DNA of 58,350 nucleotides, from assembly GCA_016297775.1 (NCBI GenBank), contig JAEDGA010000005.1:1-58350 (forward strand). The letters run 5' to 3'. This DNA comes from Candidatus Methanomethylophilaceae archaeon (GTDB taxonomy: Archaea > Thermoplasmatota > Thermoplasmata > Methanomassiliicoccales > Methanomethylophilaceae). Positions 50,435-58,350 of the stretch are shown piece by piece; positions within the stretch are counted from its first letter, which is position 1, and each line of letters starts with the position of its first letter. Position numbers and translations under genes: made by a program. Under the pieces are notes generated by a model. The model saw only the letters and a program-made list of their open reading frames with translations. It ran no database searches and had not been told where the DNA came from.

Positions 50435-50716
50435 TCAGAATACTCCGATCCTCATTCCGATGTCCTCCGCGGAGAATCCGGGAGCGAGCTTGATGATCGC
50501 GTGCTTTCCGTCCTTCTGAATTCTGGTCCAGACCTTCTCGACCTTGACGTTGAAACGGTCCTCGAAGGCTGCCTTGATGTCGGCCTTGTCGGCGTCCCTG
50601 TGGACGATGAACTGGATCTTGTTTCCGTCCTTGAGGTCCTGGGTCTGTGTACCGCTGAGCATGTTCATTGCCTTCTCGGAAACGAATGGCCTGATGAGAA
50701 TATCGCTCTGCTTCAT
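50435..50716 (-). CDS. rpl23: Ribosomal protein uL23
   Basis: A 93-residue exit-tunnel protein that docks SRP and chaperones. It has ILIRPFVSEKAMNML and KADIKAAFEDRFNVKVEKVWT. The start (MKQSD) is just 2 bases after the uL4 stop. Confidence 0.95.
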   Translation of the reverse strand: MKQSDILIRPFVSEKAMNMLSGTQTQDLKDGNKIQFIVHRDADKADIKAAFEDRFNVKVEKVWTRIQKDGKHAIIKLAPGFSAEDIGMRIGVF

Positions 50717-50718
50717 GT

Positions 50719-51483
50719 TTACCACTCTCCGATCTTTGCGAATGCGGACTCTGTGTAGACAGTGAGCCTTCCTGCGTCTCCTCCGGGTGCGAGGATGGAT
50801 GCGGACAGGTTGCCGACAGCCTCGATCTGGACTCCGGGCAGGTTGGCTGCGCTCTTGAAGATGGGCACTTCGCGCTCGGAAACGACGATGAGTACGGAGA
50901 CAGGGGTCCTGTACTTCCTGTTCCTCATGGTTCCCCTTCCGGCACGGATCTTGCGACCGTCCTTTGCGCGGTCGAGGTCGTATCCGAGTCCGATCTTCTC
51001 GAGGAATGCGGAGACCTCTGCGGTGGTCGCGATGTCCTGTGCGGCATCGGAGACCACGACGGGGAACGAGACGTTGTCATCGAACTGGTGTCCGCGTGCC
51101 TTGACGCACTCCGCACAGCCGGTGGCTGCGATGGCGGACTTGCGGGCGAGGACGCGCTCCTTCTGGTTGATCTTCATATCCCAGATTCTCTCGGGGACCG
51201 GGGGGTGTGCCCTGCGTCCGGAGACGTTGTTGGGGGACTCGGAAGCCTTACCGAGACCGTGTACCCTCTGGTTACGAGCGGAACCTGTTCCCTTTCCGCG
51301 GGTGCTGACGGCGTGCCTCATACCTGCCTTCTTGGCGGGTCCGTAGGGCTGCCTTCCGTTGGCTGCTGCGGCGAGAACGGCCTTCTTGATGATGTCGGGC
51401 CTGTACGGGGTGCTGAAGACGGCAGGGACGTCGATCTTCTGTGCGACGTCACCGTTGATTGAATAGACGTTGGTCTGTGTCAT
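50719..51483 (-). CDS. rpl4: Ribosomal protein uL4
   Basis: A 254-residue tunnel protein. The extended loop has QPYGPAKKAGMRHAVSTRGKGTGSARNQR and the core has AAHPPVPERIW-like RRAHPPVPERIWDMKINQKER. It ends in TAA, 4 bases after uL3. Confidence 0.95.
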   Translation of the reverse strand: MTQTNVYSINGDVAQKIDVPAVFSTPYRPDIIKKAVLAAAANGRQPYGPAKKAGMRHAVSTRGKGTGSARNQRVHGLGKASESPNNVSGRRAHPPVPERIWDMKINQKERVLARKSAIAATGCAECVKARGHQFDDNVSFPVVVSDAAQDIATTAEVSAFLEKIGLGYDLDRAKDGRKIRAGRGTMRNRKYRTPVSVLIVVSEREVPIFKSAANLPGVQIEAVGNLSASILAPGGDAGRLTVYTESAFAKIGEW

Positions 51484-51487
51484 CTAC

Positions 51488-52486
51488 TTATGCCCCCTGC
51501 TTCGATTCTGTCGAGATGTAGGTGATGTTCGCTGCCTCGGGTGCACCGGCCTTGTGGAGCCTGATGGGGTCCCTGATCCTGACGAGCCTCTTTGCGGGTC
51601 CGGGGACGGATCCGTGGATGAGGACGTAGCTGTTGGCGACATCTCCGTAGTTAAGGAAGCCTCCCTTGGGGGTGATCTCGGCTCCCTCTGTTCCGATCTT
51701 CATGAGCTGCTTGTTGAACTCGGTCCTCTGGTGGTATCCGAGCTGACCTGCCATGGGAACGGTTCCCCTGACGTATCCGGGTCTCTTGGGTCCGAGGTTG
51801 GCGACTCCGCGGCGGTGCTTGCTGTTCTTGTGAGACAGGAGCTTGATACCGAAACGCTTGGTCGCACCCTGGAATCCCTTACCCTTGGTGATGGCGATGA
51901 CATCGACGAAACCGCCCTCGACTGCGAAGTCGTTGATTCCGACCTCGGTTCCGAGGATGGTCTTCGCGTACTGGATCCTCTCGTCGATGCTTCCTCCGCC
52001 GATCCTGAGCTCCATCATGTCGGGGACCTTCTTGGGGACTCCCTTGACGAGCTTGGGCTGGGTGTATGCAAGGACGCGGACATCCTCGACATCGACTGCA
52101 TCGTACTTGGCAAAGGATGCCTCGTCGTGGTTCTTGGGAACGCACAGGCGCTTTCCGAGCAGGGGGTCGAGATCCTGGGCCCATACCTCACCTGCGGTCT
52201 TGAGACCGGTGATGGTGTTCTCGTAGAATCTGACAGCTGCGATCTTCATCGGGGGGACCTCGAGTACGGTGACGGGCACCTGGAGCTCCATTCCCGAAGT
52301 TGTGCTCTTCGCACGCTTATCGACTATGAAAGCGTGCGTCATTCCGGCCTTGTAACCGGCGAATCCCTGGATCTTGGGTGCACCGGTGATCTCGGGCCAA
52401 GAATCCAGCCTGGGGGTCTGCGACTGGGCTCTCTTGCGGGGGCCGTACGCGCGGGATCCTCTCTTTGGACGTCTTCTCTGTGACAT
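51488..52486 (-). CDS. rpl3: Ribosomal protein uL3
   Basis: A 332-residue archaeal L3, first gene of the ribosomal cluster. RPKRGSRAYGPRKRAQSQTPRLDSWPE is the archaeal N-terminus, and GFQGATKRFGIKLLSHKNSKHRRGVANLG the tip near the catalytic centre. GGATGTG lies 7 bases before the ATG. A leader of about 170 bases is predicted upstream. Confidence 0.95.
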   Translation of the reverse strand: MSQRRRPKRGSRAYGPRKRAQSQTPRLDSWPEITGAPKIQGFAGYKAGMTHAFIVDKRAKSTTSGMELQVPVTVLEVPPMKIAAVRFYENTITGLKTAGEVWAQDLDPLLGKRLCVPKNHDEASFAKYDAVDVEDVRVLAYTQPKLVKGVPKKVPDMMELRIGGGSIDERIQYAKTILGTEVGINDFAVEGGFVDVIAITKGKGFQGATKRFGIKLLSHKNSKHRRGVANLGPKRPGYVRGTVPMAGQLGYHQRTEFNKQLMKIGTEGAEITPKGGFLNYGDVANSYVLIHGSVPGPAKRLVRIRDPIRLHKAGAPEAANITYISTESKQGA

Positions 52487-52690
52487 ATTTCACATCCTGT
52501 GAGGGTGTCTTCGCTAACCTCACTTAGTCGATTATTAACGTCTGACCGATCGACCGTGACGCCGTATTCCATCCCGATAAGCATCGACATGAGATTGAAC
52601 GTGGGATGCGTCCGCATTGCCCGATACGTCTGGTCGAACTTTCTAGCGTTTAATCTAAAAATAGGGTAGTCCTACCCTATATATAAACCT
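52487..52690 (-). promoter_or_regulatory. Ribosomal operon promoter, dyad and long leader
   Basis: The strong TATA element TTTATATATA (about 52679-52688, minus strand) is followed directly by ATAGGGTAG-TC-CTACCCTAT (52661-52680), a perfect 9-bp inverted repeat lying between TATA and the expected start near 52658. The remaining stretch to the uL3 ATG is a leader of about 170 bases with no convincing leader gene. Confidence 0.6.
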
Positions 52691-52736
52691 ACCTACTATA
52701 ATATATTATAATAAAGGGAATGGGTTTCGGAAGGGC

Positions 52737-53063
52737 TCAGATCTTGCCTTCCTTGGCCTTCTTCTGCTCGCGCTTCATGCGGGCCTTGGCATCGAATCCG
52801 GTCGCCTGTTCCATGAACTTGTTGAGTGCCCTCTTGCTGTCGAGGATCATCTCGTCGCTGAAGCTTCCGTCCGCGTTCACCGTGTCAACGGCGATGAGGG
52901 TCTTGGAAAGTACCTTGGCCTCGATACGTGCCATCACTCCGAAACTGGAGACGAATGCACCGTCCTCCTCCTTCACGTTACCGAAGACTTCCTCCATTAT
53001 CTTTGGAAGCTGTTCGCCCTCGATCTTGCTGTACCAGCCTTTCTTAATATCGAATTCCTTCAT
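52737..53063 (-). CDS. DUF5611 family protein
   Basis: A 108-residue protein of the archaeal DUF5611 family. It starts MKEFDIKKGWYSKIEGEQLP, has a middle strand pattern with FGVMARIEAKVLSKTLIAVDT, and a helical C-terminus ending in basic residues (FMEQATGFDAKARMKREQKK). The function is unknown. It is 4 bases after the RaSEA gene, so the two share a transcript. Confidence 0.78.
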   Translation of the reverse strand: MKEFDIKKGWYSKIEGEQLPKIMEEVFGNVKEEDGAFVSSFGVMARIEAKVLSKTLIAVDTVNADGSFSDEMILDSKRALNKFMEQATGFDAKARMKREQKKAKEGKI

Positions 53064-53067
53064 AGGT

Positions 53068-54060
53068 TCACTTCCTGATCATCAGGTCGCTGTCAAGTCC
53101 GCGGTCGAGGTCGGTTGCGGTACCGAGCGCCGATTCCGCGACGATGTAATCGTTCCATGCGTTTAAACACTCACATGAGACGTCCAGATCCGCGACGTCC
53201 TGCGAGAAGGAGAATCTCTCCACGGCCGCCAGTGCCTTCTCGTCACATCTCCCGCAATTGTGTACTCCTCTCTGACTACCTCCCCCGGAGGGTGAGGACA
53301 TGAGTCTCGCATCGACTGTGCCAGCACATCTCTTCAGCACTTCGATGAGGGACCAGATCCAAGGCGATCTGTACTCGCCTCTCTTCCACAGCCTCTCGGT
53401 GACCGTGGCCTTCTGGACGTTCACGGGGTTGATGGAGATCTCATCGGAGAACGGTGCGGCGAATCTGACGGATTCGACCGCGCTGTCGATGGCACGCCCT
53501 TCCTGCATGTTGATCGGTTTCAGAAGCAGGTATGTCCTGACAGAGAGTCCCGCCGCCTTGATCATGGTACCCGCACGCCTGCTGTCCTCGGGGGTGAAAC
53601 CCTTCCTGATGCAGACATCCATCACCTCGGGATCGGATGTCTCCATCCCCAGTGCTACGGTCACGTTCTTTGGCAGCTGTGCCAGCACATCCTCTGTGAT
53701 GAACTCCGGACGGCTCTCGAACAGCAATCTCTCGCATCCGGAGAACGCCTCGAGGATCCTCTCCCTCACCGCGAGAGGGATCTCGTTCTCATCCAGGAAG
53801 CTTCCGGACGTGTAGATCTTGACGAAGGGTTCACCCTTGTATCTGGAGAGCGCCTGATCCAACTGTGCCAGGAGATCTTCCTCCGTGACGTTGTTCAGAG
53901 ATGCGGTCTTGTATCCGCACATCGTGCACCCTCCGGTCTTGGCCCACACGCATCCGTTCGTACGCATGATCATGACCATGGCATCCACGGTCCTGCCTCC
54001 GGACATATCCTTCTCCTTCCAGAGCGTCTCAAGTTCTGACGGGGATCTCTTCGCCTTCAT
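53068..54060 (-). CDS. raSEA: Archaeosine biosynthesis radical SAM protein RaSEA
   Basis: A 330-residue radical SAM enzyme that works with ArcS to form archaeosine at tRNA position 15. The family-specific cluster motif is GCVWAKTGGCTMCGY (Cys37, Cys45, Cys48), then YTSGSFLDENEIP and LLLKPINMQE. A CGRC near residue 290 adds a possible second metal site. AGGAG, 7 bases before the ATG at 54060, supports the start. Confidence 0.88.
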   Translation of the reverse strand: MKAKRSPSELETLWKEKDMSGGRTVDAMVMIMRTNGCVWAKTGGCTMCGYKTASLNNVTEEDLLAQLDQALSRYKGEPFVKIYTSGSFLDENEIPLAVRERILEAFSGCERLLFESRPEFITEDVLAQLPKNVTVALGMETSDPEVMDVCIRKGFTPEDSRRAGTMIKAAGLSVRTYLLLKPINMQEGRAIDSAVESVRFAAPFSDEISINPVNVQKATVTERLWKRGEYRSPWIWSLIEVLKRCAGTVDARLMSSPSGGGSQRGVHNCGRCDEKALAAVERFSFSQDVADLDVSCECLNAWNDYIVAESALGTATDLDRGLDSDLMIRK

Positions 54061-54134
54061 CTGTGTTCTCCTGACGCTTCGTAAGCAGGTGTGCAATAAA
54101 TGTATGTCGCACGCATGCACGTCGCGCACGCGTT

Positions 54135-54144
54135 ACATATATAA
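54135..54144. promoter_or_regulatory. Shared TATA element between RaSEA and flavoprotein genes
   Basis: ACATATATAA contains TATATA at 54137-54142, usable in both directions. It lies about 35 bases before the flavoprotein ATG and about 75 before RaSEA. Confidence 0.45.
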
Positions 54145-54176
54145 CTGCGCTCCCAATCCGACACACAGGTAGACAC

Positions 54177-55535
54177 ATGTCGAAGAGCATCATTGTGATC
54201 GGTTCCGGTGCCGCAGGTATGACCGCCGCATCGGAGGCGAAGAGGAAGGACCCCTCCGCGAAAGTGACAGTGATCACAGAGGACGAGTACATCGCATACT
54301 CCCCCTGTGTGATCCCCTGGGCCATCGAGGGCTCCGCCAAGTGGGAGGACATCGTCATGCACGATGCGGACTTCTACGCCAAGGAAAGGGACATAACCGT
54401 ACTGACCAAGACCAAGGTGGAATCCGTCAGCGATGCAGACAGGAAGGTCGTCACATCCGCAGGCGACGAGTTCGTCTACGACGCATTGGTGATCGCCACC
54501 GGAAGCACGGTGTTCGTACCCCCGATCGAGGGCAAGGATCAGAAGGGAGTCTTCGTGGTCAAGACCATCAACGACGGTAAGGCCATACAGGCCGCCCTCG
54601 CGGACACCGAGCGTGTGGTCATCGGAGGGGCCGGGGTCATAGGGCTCGAACTGGCGCTCGGACTCGTCAACCTCGGAAAGGATGTCACGATCATCGAGAT
54701 GATGCCCCAGGTCATCCCCCGTATAGCGGATGCGGACATGGCGGCACCCATCCAGAAACATCTAGAGGAGAAGGGTGTCAAATTCGTGATGAACGCTCCC
54801 ATCAGCAAGGTCTGCGGGGACGGGAAGGTCACCGGCGTCATCGCCGGAAAGGGGGACGATGCCAAGGAGTACCCCTGCGAGATGGTCATATTCGCCACCG
54901 GCGTACGTGCCAACCTTGCGATACCGAAGATGCTGGAGCTCGACATCGGACAGCTCGGAGCGGTCATCACCGCACCCACGATGCAGGCATACAAAAGGGG
55001 GAGGCTTGTGAACAACATCTTCCTCGCCGGAGATGTGGTCCAGTGCCAGTCCGCGGTCACCAGCGGTGCCACCATGAGCCAACTCGGATCCACCGCGGTC
55101 AAACAGGGTCTCGTCGCCGGAAGGAACGCCGCCGGGGACAGTGCCGTATGCGGGCCGGTCGCAAGCCCGTGGGTGAGCGCCATCGGCGACCTCCAGATCG
55201 CAGGTACCGGTATGTCGCAGGGACTCGCATCCTGGTACGGATTGAAGGTCGTCGAGGGAAAGGCGAAGGGACTGACCCGCGCCAGATACTATCCCGGAGG
55301 AAAACCGCTCACCGTCAAGGTGCTCGCGGATGCCGTCAGCCACAGGATCATCGGTGCACAGATCGTCTCCCAGGAGGACGTGACCGGACGTATCAACTGG
55401 CTCACTTCAGCCATCATCGATGGCAACACCGCCGAGGATTTCATCGTGAGAGCGGAGAACGCGTACTGTCCACCCACCAACCAGGTGAGGGATGTCGTCC
55501 TCGCCGCGGTCGATGACCTCATCTCAAAGCTGTAA
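54177..55535 (+). CDS. FAD/NAD(P) disulfide reductase-like protein (CoA-disulfide reductase/NADH oxidase family)
   Basis: A 452-residue flavoprotein. The FAD loop is IVIGSGAAGMTAAS, and a single active Cys44 lies in YSPCVIPW, as in CoA-disulfide reductase and NADH oxidase, which use one Cys instead of a CxxxxC pair. The NAD(P) loop is VVIGGAGVIGLELALGL, the second FAD motif ends NNIFLAGDVVQ, and the C-terminal dimer domain is about 330-450. It probably reduces CoA-type disulfides, polysulfide or oxygen. It ends with TAA and the nuclease gene starts 9 bases later. Confidence 0.85.
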   Translation: MSKSIIVIGSGAAGMTAASEAKRKDPSAKVTVITEDEYIAYSPCVIPWAIEGSAKWEDIVMHDADFYAKERDITVLTKTKVESVSDADRKVVTSAGDEFVYDALVIATGSTVFVPPIEGKDQKGVFVVKTINDGKAIQAALADTERVVIGGAGVIGLELALGLVNLGKDVTIIEMMPQVIPRIADADMAAPIQKHLEEKGVKFVMNAPISKVCGDGKVTGVIAGKGDDAKEYPCEMVIFATGVRANLAIPKMLELDIGQLGAVITAPTMQAYKRGRLVNNIFLAGDVVQCQSAVTSGATMSQLGSTAVKQGLVAGRNAAGDSAVCGPVASPWVSAIGDLQIAGTGMSQGLASWYGLKVVEGKAKGLTRARYYPGGKPLTVKVLADAVSHRIIGAQIVSQEDVTGRINWLTSAIIDGNTAEDFIVRAENAYCPPTNQVRDVVLAAVDDLISKL

Positions 55536-55544
55536 GGTAATCAA

Positions 55545-56303
55545 ATGGAATACGAAGAGTACAGACGCCTGTATAACGGACTCAAAGGTTTCGAGGACGT
55601 CGCCCGCCTGGAAGAGCTCGGTTACGACAGCAGACTCGTCAGGACACTGTACACACAGAAGACGAGCAGGGATGTCAAGAAGCGTTTCCACATCGTCAAA
55701 CAGAACTCCAAGAAGATGCTCAAGGAGTGGAAGAACGGCAAGACCATGATGGAACTGGCCGAGAAATGGAGATTCCCGCCTGTGATGACCGCCATGTTCC
55801 TCTTCCTGGAGGACGGGGCCAGCAAGAAGGAGTTCTGGGGATACATCAACGATCCCGACCTTCTGAGGTCCGATGTGGCCGAGGAGCTGAGAGAGGTGAT
55901 ATCCAAGGATATCGTCTACTCACCCGCAGGGAACGAGGAACAGAGACAGAGAGGCATCTGGGGAGAGACCCTCCTGCAGAACTGGCTGGACGAACAGGGG
56001 ATCGGATACCGTACCGAGAAGGACATCAGAGGCGAATACGAGAAGACACCCGACGCGCTTCTGGACGAGCCTATGATGTACGGCGACAAGAAGATCTACT
56101 GGGTCGAAAGCAAGGCCTCCTTCGGCGACAACACCGAGTTCAAGTACAACTCCCGTCACCAGCTCGAACCATATACGCGCATATTCGGACCCGGGGTGGT
56201 CGTGTATTGGGTAGGCAAACTCGACGATCTCGAATGCCCTCCCGATGTGTATGTCGAGGACATCTCCATCCTGAAGAAGAGACTCGGGCGCATCGAGGAA
56301 TGA
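55545..56303 (+). CDS. TPD-motif nuclease-like protein, CDIN1 (C15orf41) homologue
   Basis: A 252-residue protein. Residues 30-130 are helical with helix-turn-helix-like parts (TMMELAEKWRFPPVMTAMFLF). The C-terminal part is a PD-(D/E)xK-type fold: GET (140-142), KTPD (167-170) with the Asp of the TPD motif, and ESK (188-190) in VESKASFGD. Human CDIN1, mutated in congenital dyserythropoietic anaemia, has the same arrangement. Substrate and role in archaea are unknown. It follows the flavoprotein gene by 9 bases. Confidence 0.78.
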   Translation: MEYEEYRRLYNGLKGFEDVARLEELGYDSRLVRTLYTQKTSRDVKKRFHIVKQNSKKMLKEWKNGKTMMELAEKWRFPPVMTAMFLFLEDGASKKEFWGYINDPDLLRSDVAEELREVISKDIVYSPAGNEEQRQRGIWGETLLQNWLDEQGIGYRTEKDIRGEYEKTPDALLDEPMMYGDKKIYWVESKASFGDNTEFKYNSRHQLEPYTRIFGPGVVVYWVGKLDDLECPPDVYVEDISILKKRLGRIEE

Positions 56304-56309
56304 CGTTCC

Positions 56310-56350
56310 GTCCAAACATCTTACGGACATCCGTCCGTCCTTATTTTTGA
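56310..56350 (+). terminator. Likely terminator after the TPD nuclease gene
   Basis: A short GGAC/CCGT-rich stem region (TTACGGACATCCGTCCGTCC) precedes TTATTTTTG. The stem is short, but the T tract is good. Confidence 0.4.
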
Positions 56351-56470
56351 TATATCTCTATAGGGGCCGCTACGTATCTGCGGGCCCATTTCCGATACCG
56401 GGTGGTGGATATCCCCATTCACAGATGCATTATACACTTTTTTATCATAAATTAGTTTTTTGAACATTAA

Positions 56471-56499
56471 GTTAAAATATAATTAGACATTTGTCTAAT
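56471..56499 (+). promoter_or_regulatory. amtB promoter: TATA plus palindromic operator
   Basis: TTAAAATATAA is followed directly by ATTAGACATTTGTCTAAT (56482-56499), identical to the palindrome before dat. The operator lies between TATA and the expected start near 56505, a repressor position. AmtB-GlnK genes are nearly always nitrogen-regulated, so this is probably the nitrogen operator. Confidence 0.75.
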
Positions 56500-56532
56500 C
56501 TGTTACGATACATCATACAAATGGTGAGCAAA

Positions 56533-57831
56533 ATGAAAACCAGCAAGATAATCGTCGCACTGACCCTGATGATCTGTGCGATCCCGTTCATCATGGTGCC
56601 GGAAGCATCCGCTGCCCCCGGTATCATCGACCCTTCCGATACCGCATGGGTGATGGTGTGCACCGCATTGGTGTTCATCATGACCCCGGGTGTAGCGCTG
56701 TTCTACGGCGGTATGCTCAGAAAACAGAGCATGACCTCGATACTGGCACAGACCCTCATGGCGACCTCCGTCATGACCGTCTCCTGGTTCGTCGTCGGAT
56801 ACTCCCTCGCCTTCAGCGGCGACGGGACCATCATCGGAAACCTGGATCAGATACTCCTTCAGGGGATCACGTACACAGATGTCAGCGGAAGCCTTCCCAC
56901 CTTGGAGTTCATGCTGTTCCAGTGCGCATTCTCCGTGATAACCGCAGGTATCGTCCTCGGTGCATGTGCCGAGAGGATCAGATTCAAGGCGATCACTCTC
57001 TTCCTCATAGTGTGGTCCGTGCTCGTATACGCACCCATGGCACACTGGGTCTGGGGAGGGGGACTGTTCGATCAGTACCTGACCGTACTCGACTTCGCTG
57101 GAGGTACTGTTGTCCACATCTGTGCGGCATCCACCGGTCTCGCACTCGCGTTCTTCCTCGGAAGGCGCAGCAAGAGGATCATCACCGACCGTGCACACAG
57201 CATCCCGATGGTGTTCATCGGATTCCTGCTGCTCTGGTTCGGCTGGTTGGGATTCAACGGAGGATCCGGACTGGCATCCGACGGTATCGCGGTAAACGCG
57301 ATGGTCTGCACCCAGATCGCAATGGCGATGGCGATGGCGTCCTGGGCAATCATACAGTACATCCACACCGGACGCGTTGGAGTGCTGGGTATGATCGCCG
57401 GAGGTGTCGCAGGACTCGTCGCCATAACACCCGGTGCTGGATACGTGAACCCCACCTATGCGATGATCATAGGACTCATCGGAGGTGCGATCTGTTACGG
57501 AGGAGTCATCTTCATGAGAAAGAAATCCGGAATGGATGATGCATTGGATGTATTCGGTGTGCACGGTCTCGGAGGAATCTGGGGAGGTATCGCAACCGGA
57601 ATATTCGCCATACCCGAGATGAGTGGCGGAAAGGCAGGACTCATCTTCGGAAGCACAGACCTGTTCGTGGGACAGATCGTAGCGAGCTTCGCCACTCTGG
57701 CATTCTGTTTCGCTATGTCCTATGCGATCATCTGGATCATATCCAAGGTCACTCAGGTCAGGATGGAAGAGGACGAGGAGGTCATCGGAGCGGACATAGC
57801 CGAGCACGGAGAGCCCTCCTACGTGATTTGA
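56533..57831 (+). CDS. amtB: Ammonium transporter
   Basis: A 432-residue Amt/Mep/Rh protein. A signal peptide (about 1-27, ending EASAAP) precedes eleven helices. Signature parts are FFYGG-like ALFYGGMLRKQ, the VVHICAAS stretch, WFGWLGFNGGSG and FGVHGLGGIWGGIATGIF with the pore His. It moves ammonium/ammonia inward. ATG at 56533 is chosen because GGTGAG lies 6 bases before it; ATG at 56521 is an alternative. It is coupled to glnK 11 bases later. Confidence 0.95.
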   Translation: MKTSKIIVALTLMICAIPFIMVPEASAAPGIIDPSDTAWVMVCTALVFIMTPGVALFYGGMLRKQSMTSILAQTLMATSVMTVSWFVVGYSLAFSGDGTIIGNLDQILLQGITYTDVSGSLPTLEFMLFQCAFSVITAGIVLGACAERIRFKAITLFLIVWSVLVYAPMAHWVWGGGLFDQYLTVLDFAGGTVVHICAASTGLALAFFLGRRSKRIITDRAHSIPMVFIGFLLLWFGWLGFNGGSGLASDGIAVNAMVCTQIAMAMAMASWAIIQYIHTGRVGVLGMIAGGVAGLVAITPGAGYVNPTYAMIIGLIGGAICYGGVIFMRKKSGMDDALDVFGVHGLGGIWGGIATGIFAIPEMSGGKAGLIFGSTDLFVGQIVASFATLAFCFAMSYAIIWIISKVTQVRMEEDEEVIGADIAEHGEPSYVI

Positions 57832-57842
57832 AGGTGAATGAG

Positions 57843-58160
57843 ATGAAAATGATAATCGCAATGATCAGACCGGAGAAACTCCAGAACGTGAAGGACGCCC
57901 TCAGTGCGGCCGGTCAACATGGTATGACCATCATAAGTGCCAGAGGTCGCGGTGAGCAGTCAGGTCTTCAGTTCACCACAAGGGTTGGCACCATAATGGT
58001 GGACGAACTGGAGAAGACCCGTATAGAGATATGTGTCGAGGACGAGATGGAGGGGCCATGCATCGATGCAATAATCTCCGCGGCCAACACCGGTCACATG
58101 GGTGACGGAAGGATATTCGTACTGCCTGTGGAGAAGTCCATTCGTATCAGACAGGATTGA
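57843..58160 (+). CDS. glnK: P-II family nitrogen regulator with atypical T-loop
   Basis: A 105-residue P-II protein, the standard partner of AmtB. It begins MKMIIAMIRPEKLQNVKDAL; ISARGRGEQSG starts the T-loop, and TGHMGDGRIFVLPVEKSIRIR is the C-loop. The usual YRGxEY with uridylylated Tyr51 is replaced by TTRVGTI, so that modification cannot occur. AAGGTGA precedes the ATG at 57843. It probably blocks AmtB when nitrogen is sufficient. Confidence 0.93.
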   Translation: MKMIIAMIRPEKLQNVKDALSAAGQHGMTIISARGRGEQSGLQFTTRVGTIMVDELEKTRIEICVEDEMEGPCIDAIISAANTGHMGDGRIFVLPVEKSIRIRQD

Positions 58161-58162
58161 GA

Positions 58163-58213
58163 CCGTTCGGCGGAACGGCAAACCCCTTAACAAACACCAT
58201 TCCCTCTTTTTTT
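58163..58213 (+). terminator. Terminator of amtB-glnK
   Basis: The stem CCGTTC/GAACGG (58163-58178) lies directly after the glnK stop. A clear T-run CTTTTTTTG follows at 58205-58214. The separation means the T-run may act alone, as is common in archaea. Confidence 0.6.
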
Positions 58214-58350
58214 GACGATCCTTCCGATCATGTGAAAGTCATGCAGAACACTGAACAGGATACGGTAAGTATGCTGATCCTGTGTAGATGTTGATAAAAA
58301 GTCCGCCTAAATCAAAAATAGTGACCAGTGCCCTTTCAAATTGCTACATA
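58214..58350. other. Downstream region to window end
   Basis: There is no complete gene. TCAAAAATAG near 58312-58321 may belong to the promoter of a gene outside the window. Confidence 0.3.

Noticed and set aside
52339..52617. Possible leader peptide gene before uL3 (starting at 52617)
   Set aside because: The frame runs into uL3 in a different phase, has no ribosome site, and its downstream part is antisense-like basic sequence.
1..58350. CRISPR arrays, insertion sequences or prophage
   Set aside because: No regularly spaced repeats, transposase, integrase or phage structural gene seen in any frame.

Overview
The window looks like a chromosome segment of a methanogenic archaeon, most likely of the order Methanomassiliicoccales (Thermoplasmatota), perhaps the gut family Methanomethylophilaceae. 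The evidence is archaeal ribosomal, GINS, Cbf5, RaSEA and EMC3-like genes, TATA promoters, a methanogenesis marker 8 gene, a methanogen-type pyruvate synthase, the ADTH/DHQ-synthase-II variant of the shikimate pathway, and a stop-codon profile with almost no TAG (2 of 73 genes), as expected where UAG can mean pyrrolysine. The species assignment is inference; no 16S gene is present.

Layout. 1-8.3 kb: the 3' end of an ADP-forming acyl-CoA synthetase gene, a TIGR04076 protein, a diaminobutyrate aminotransferase/decarboxylase pair (a 1,3-diaminopropane route), dapB, a MATE exporter and an NhaC-type antiporter. 8.3-13.1 kb: porGDAB and a sodium:solute symporter with a 40-residue accessory protein. 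13.2-15.1 kb: three poorly characterised genes. 15.2-21.5 kb: a compact shikimate operon whose gene order follows the pathway from ADTH synthase to chorismate synthase, ending against a convergent EamA-transporter/prephenate-dehydratase pair. 23-26.3 kb: a small membrane protein, trpBA and mmp8. 26.4-28.35 kb: an AT-richer island holding an AbiE-type toxin/antitoxin pair next to tRNA-Lys(CTT), with a short copy of the tRNA 3' end at its far edge. 28.5-36.9 kb: CBS protein, MBL hydrolase, Gins51, a winged-helix/TPR protein, pheS, trpS and three uncharacterised genes. 36.9-52.7 kb: one long leftward cluster from uL3 to Cbf5 (23 ribosomal proteins, aIF1, Rpp29, SecY, EMC3-like, Cmk). 52.7-58.2 kb: DUF5611, RaSEA, a CoA-disulfide-reductase-like flavoprotein, a CDIN1-like TPD nuclease, and amtB-glnK.

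How the parts connect. The most notable signal is regulatory. The diaminobutyrate pair (3.9 kb) and amtB-glnK (56.5 kb), more than 52 kb apart, share a nearly identical promoter block: a TATA element fused to the 18-bp palindrome ATTAGACATTTGTCTAAT. This suggests one nitrogen-responsive repressor controls both ammonium uptake and the diamine route. Other dyads sit at the promoters of the symporter, trpB, por and uL3 genes. A second notable point is that the DHQ synthase and AroDE genes lie in one reading frame separated only by an amber codon.
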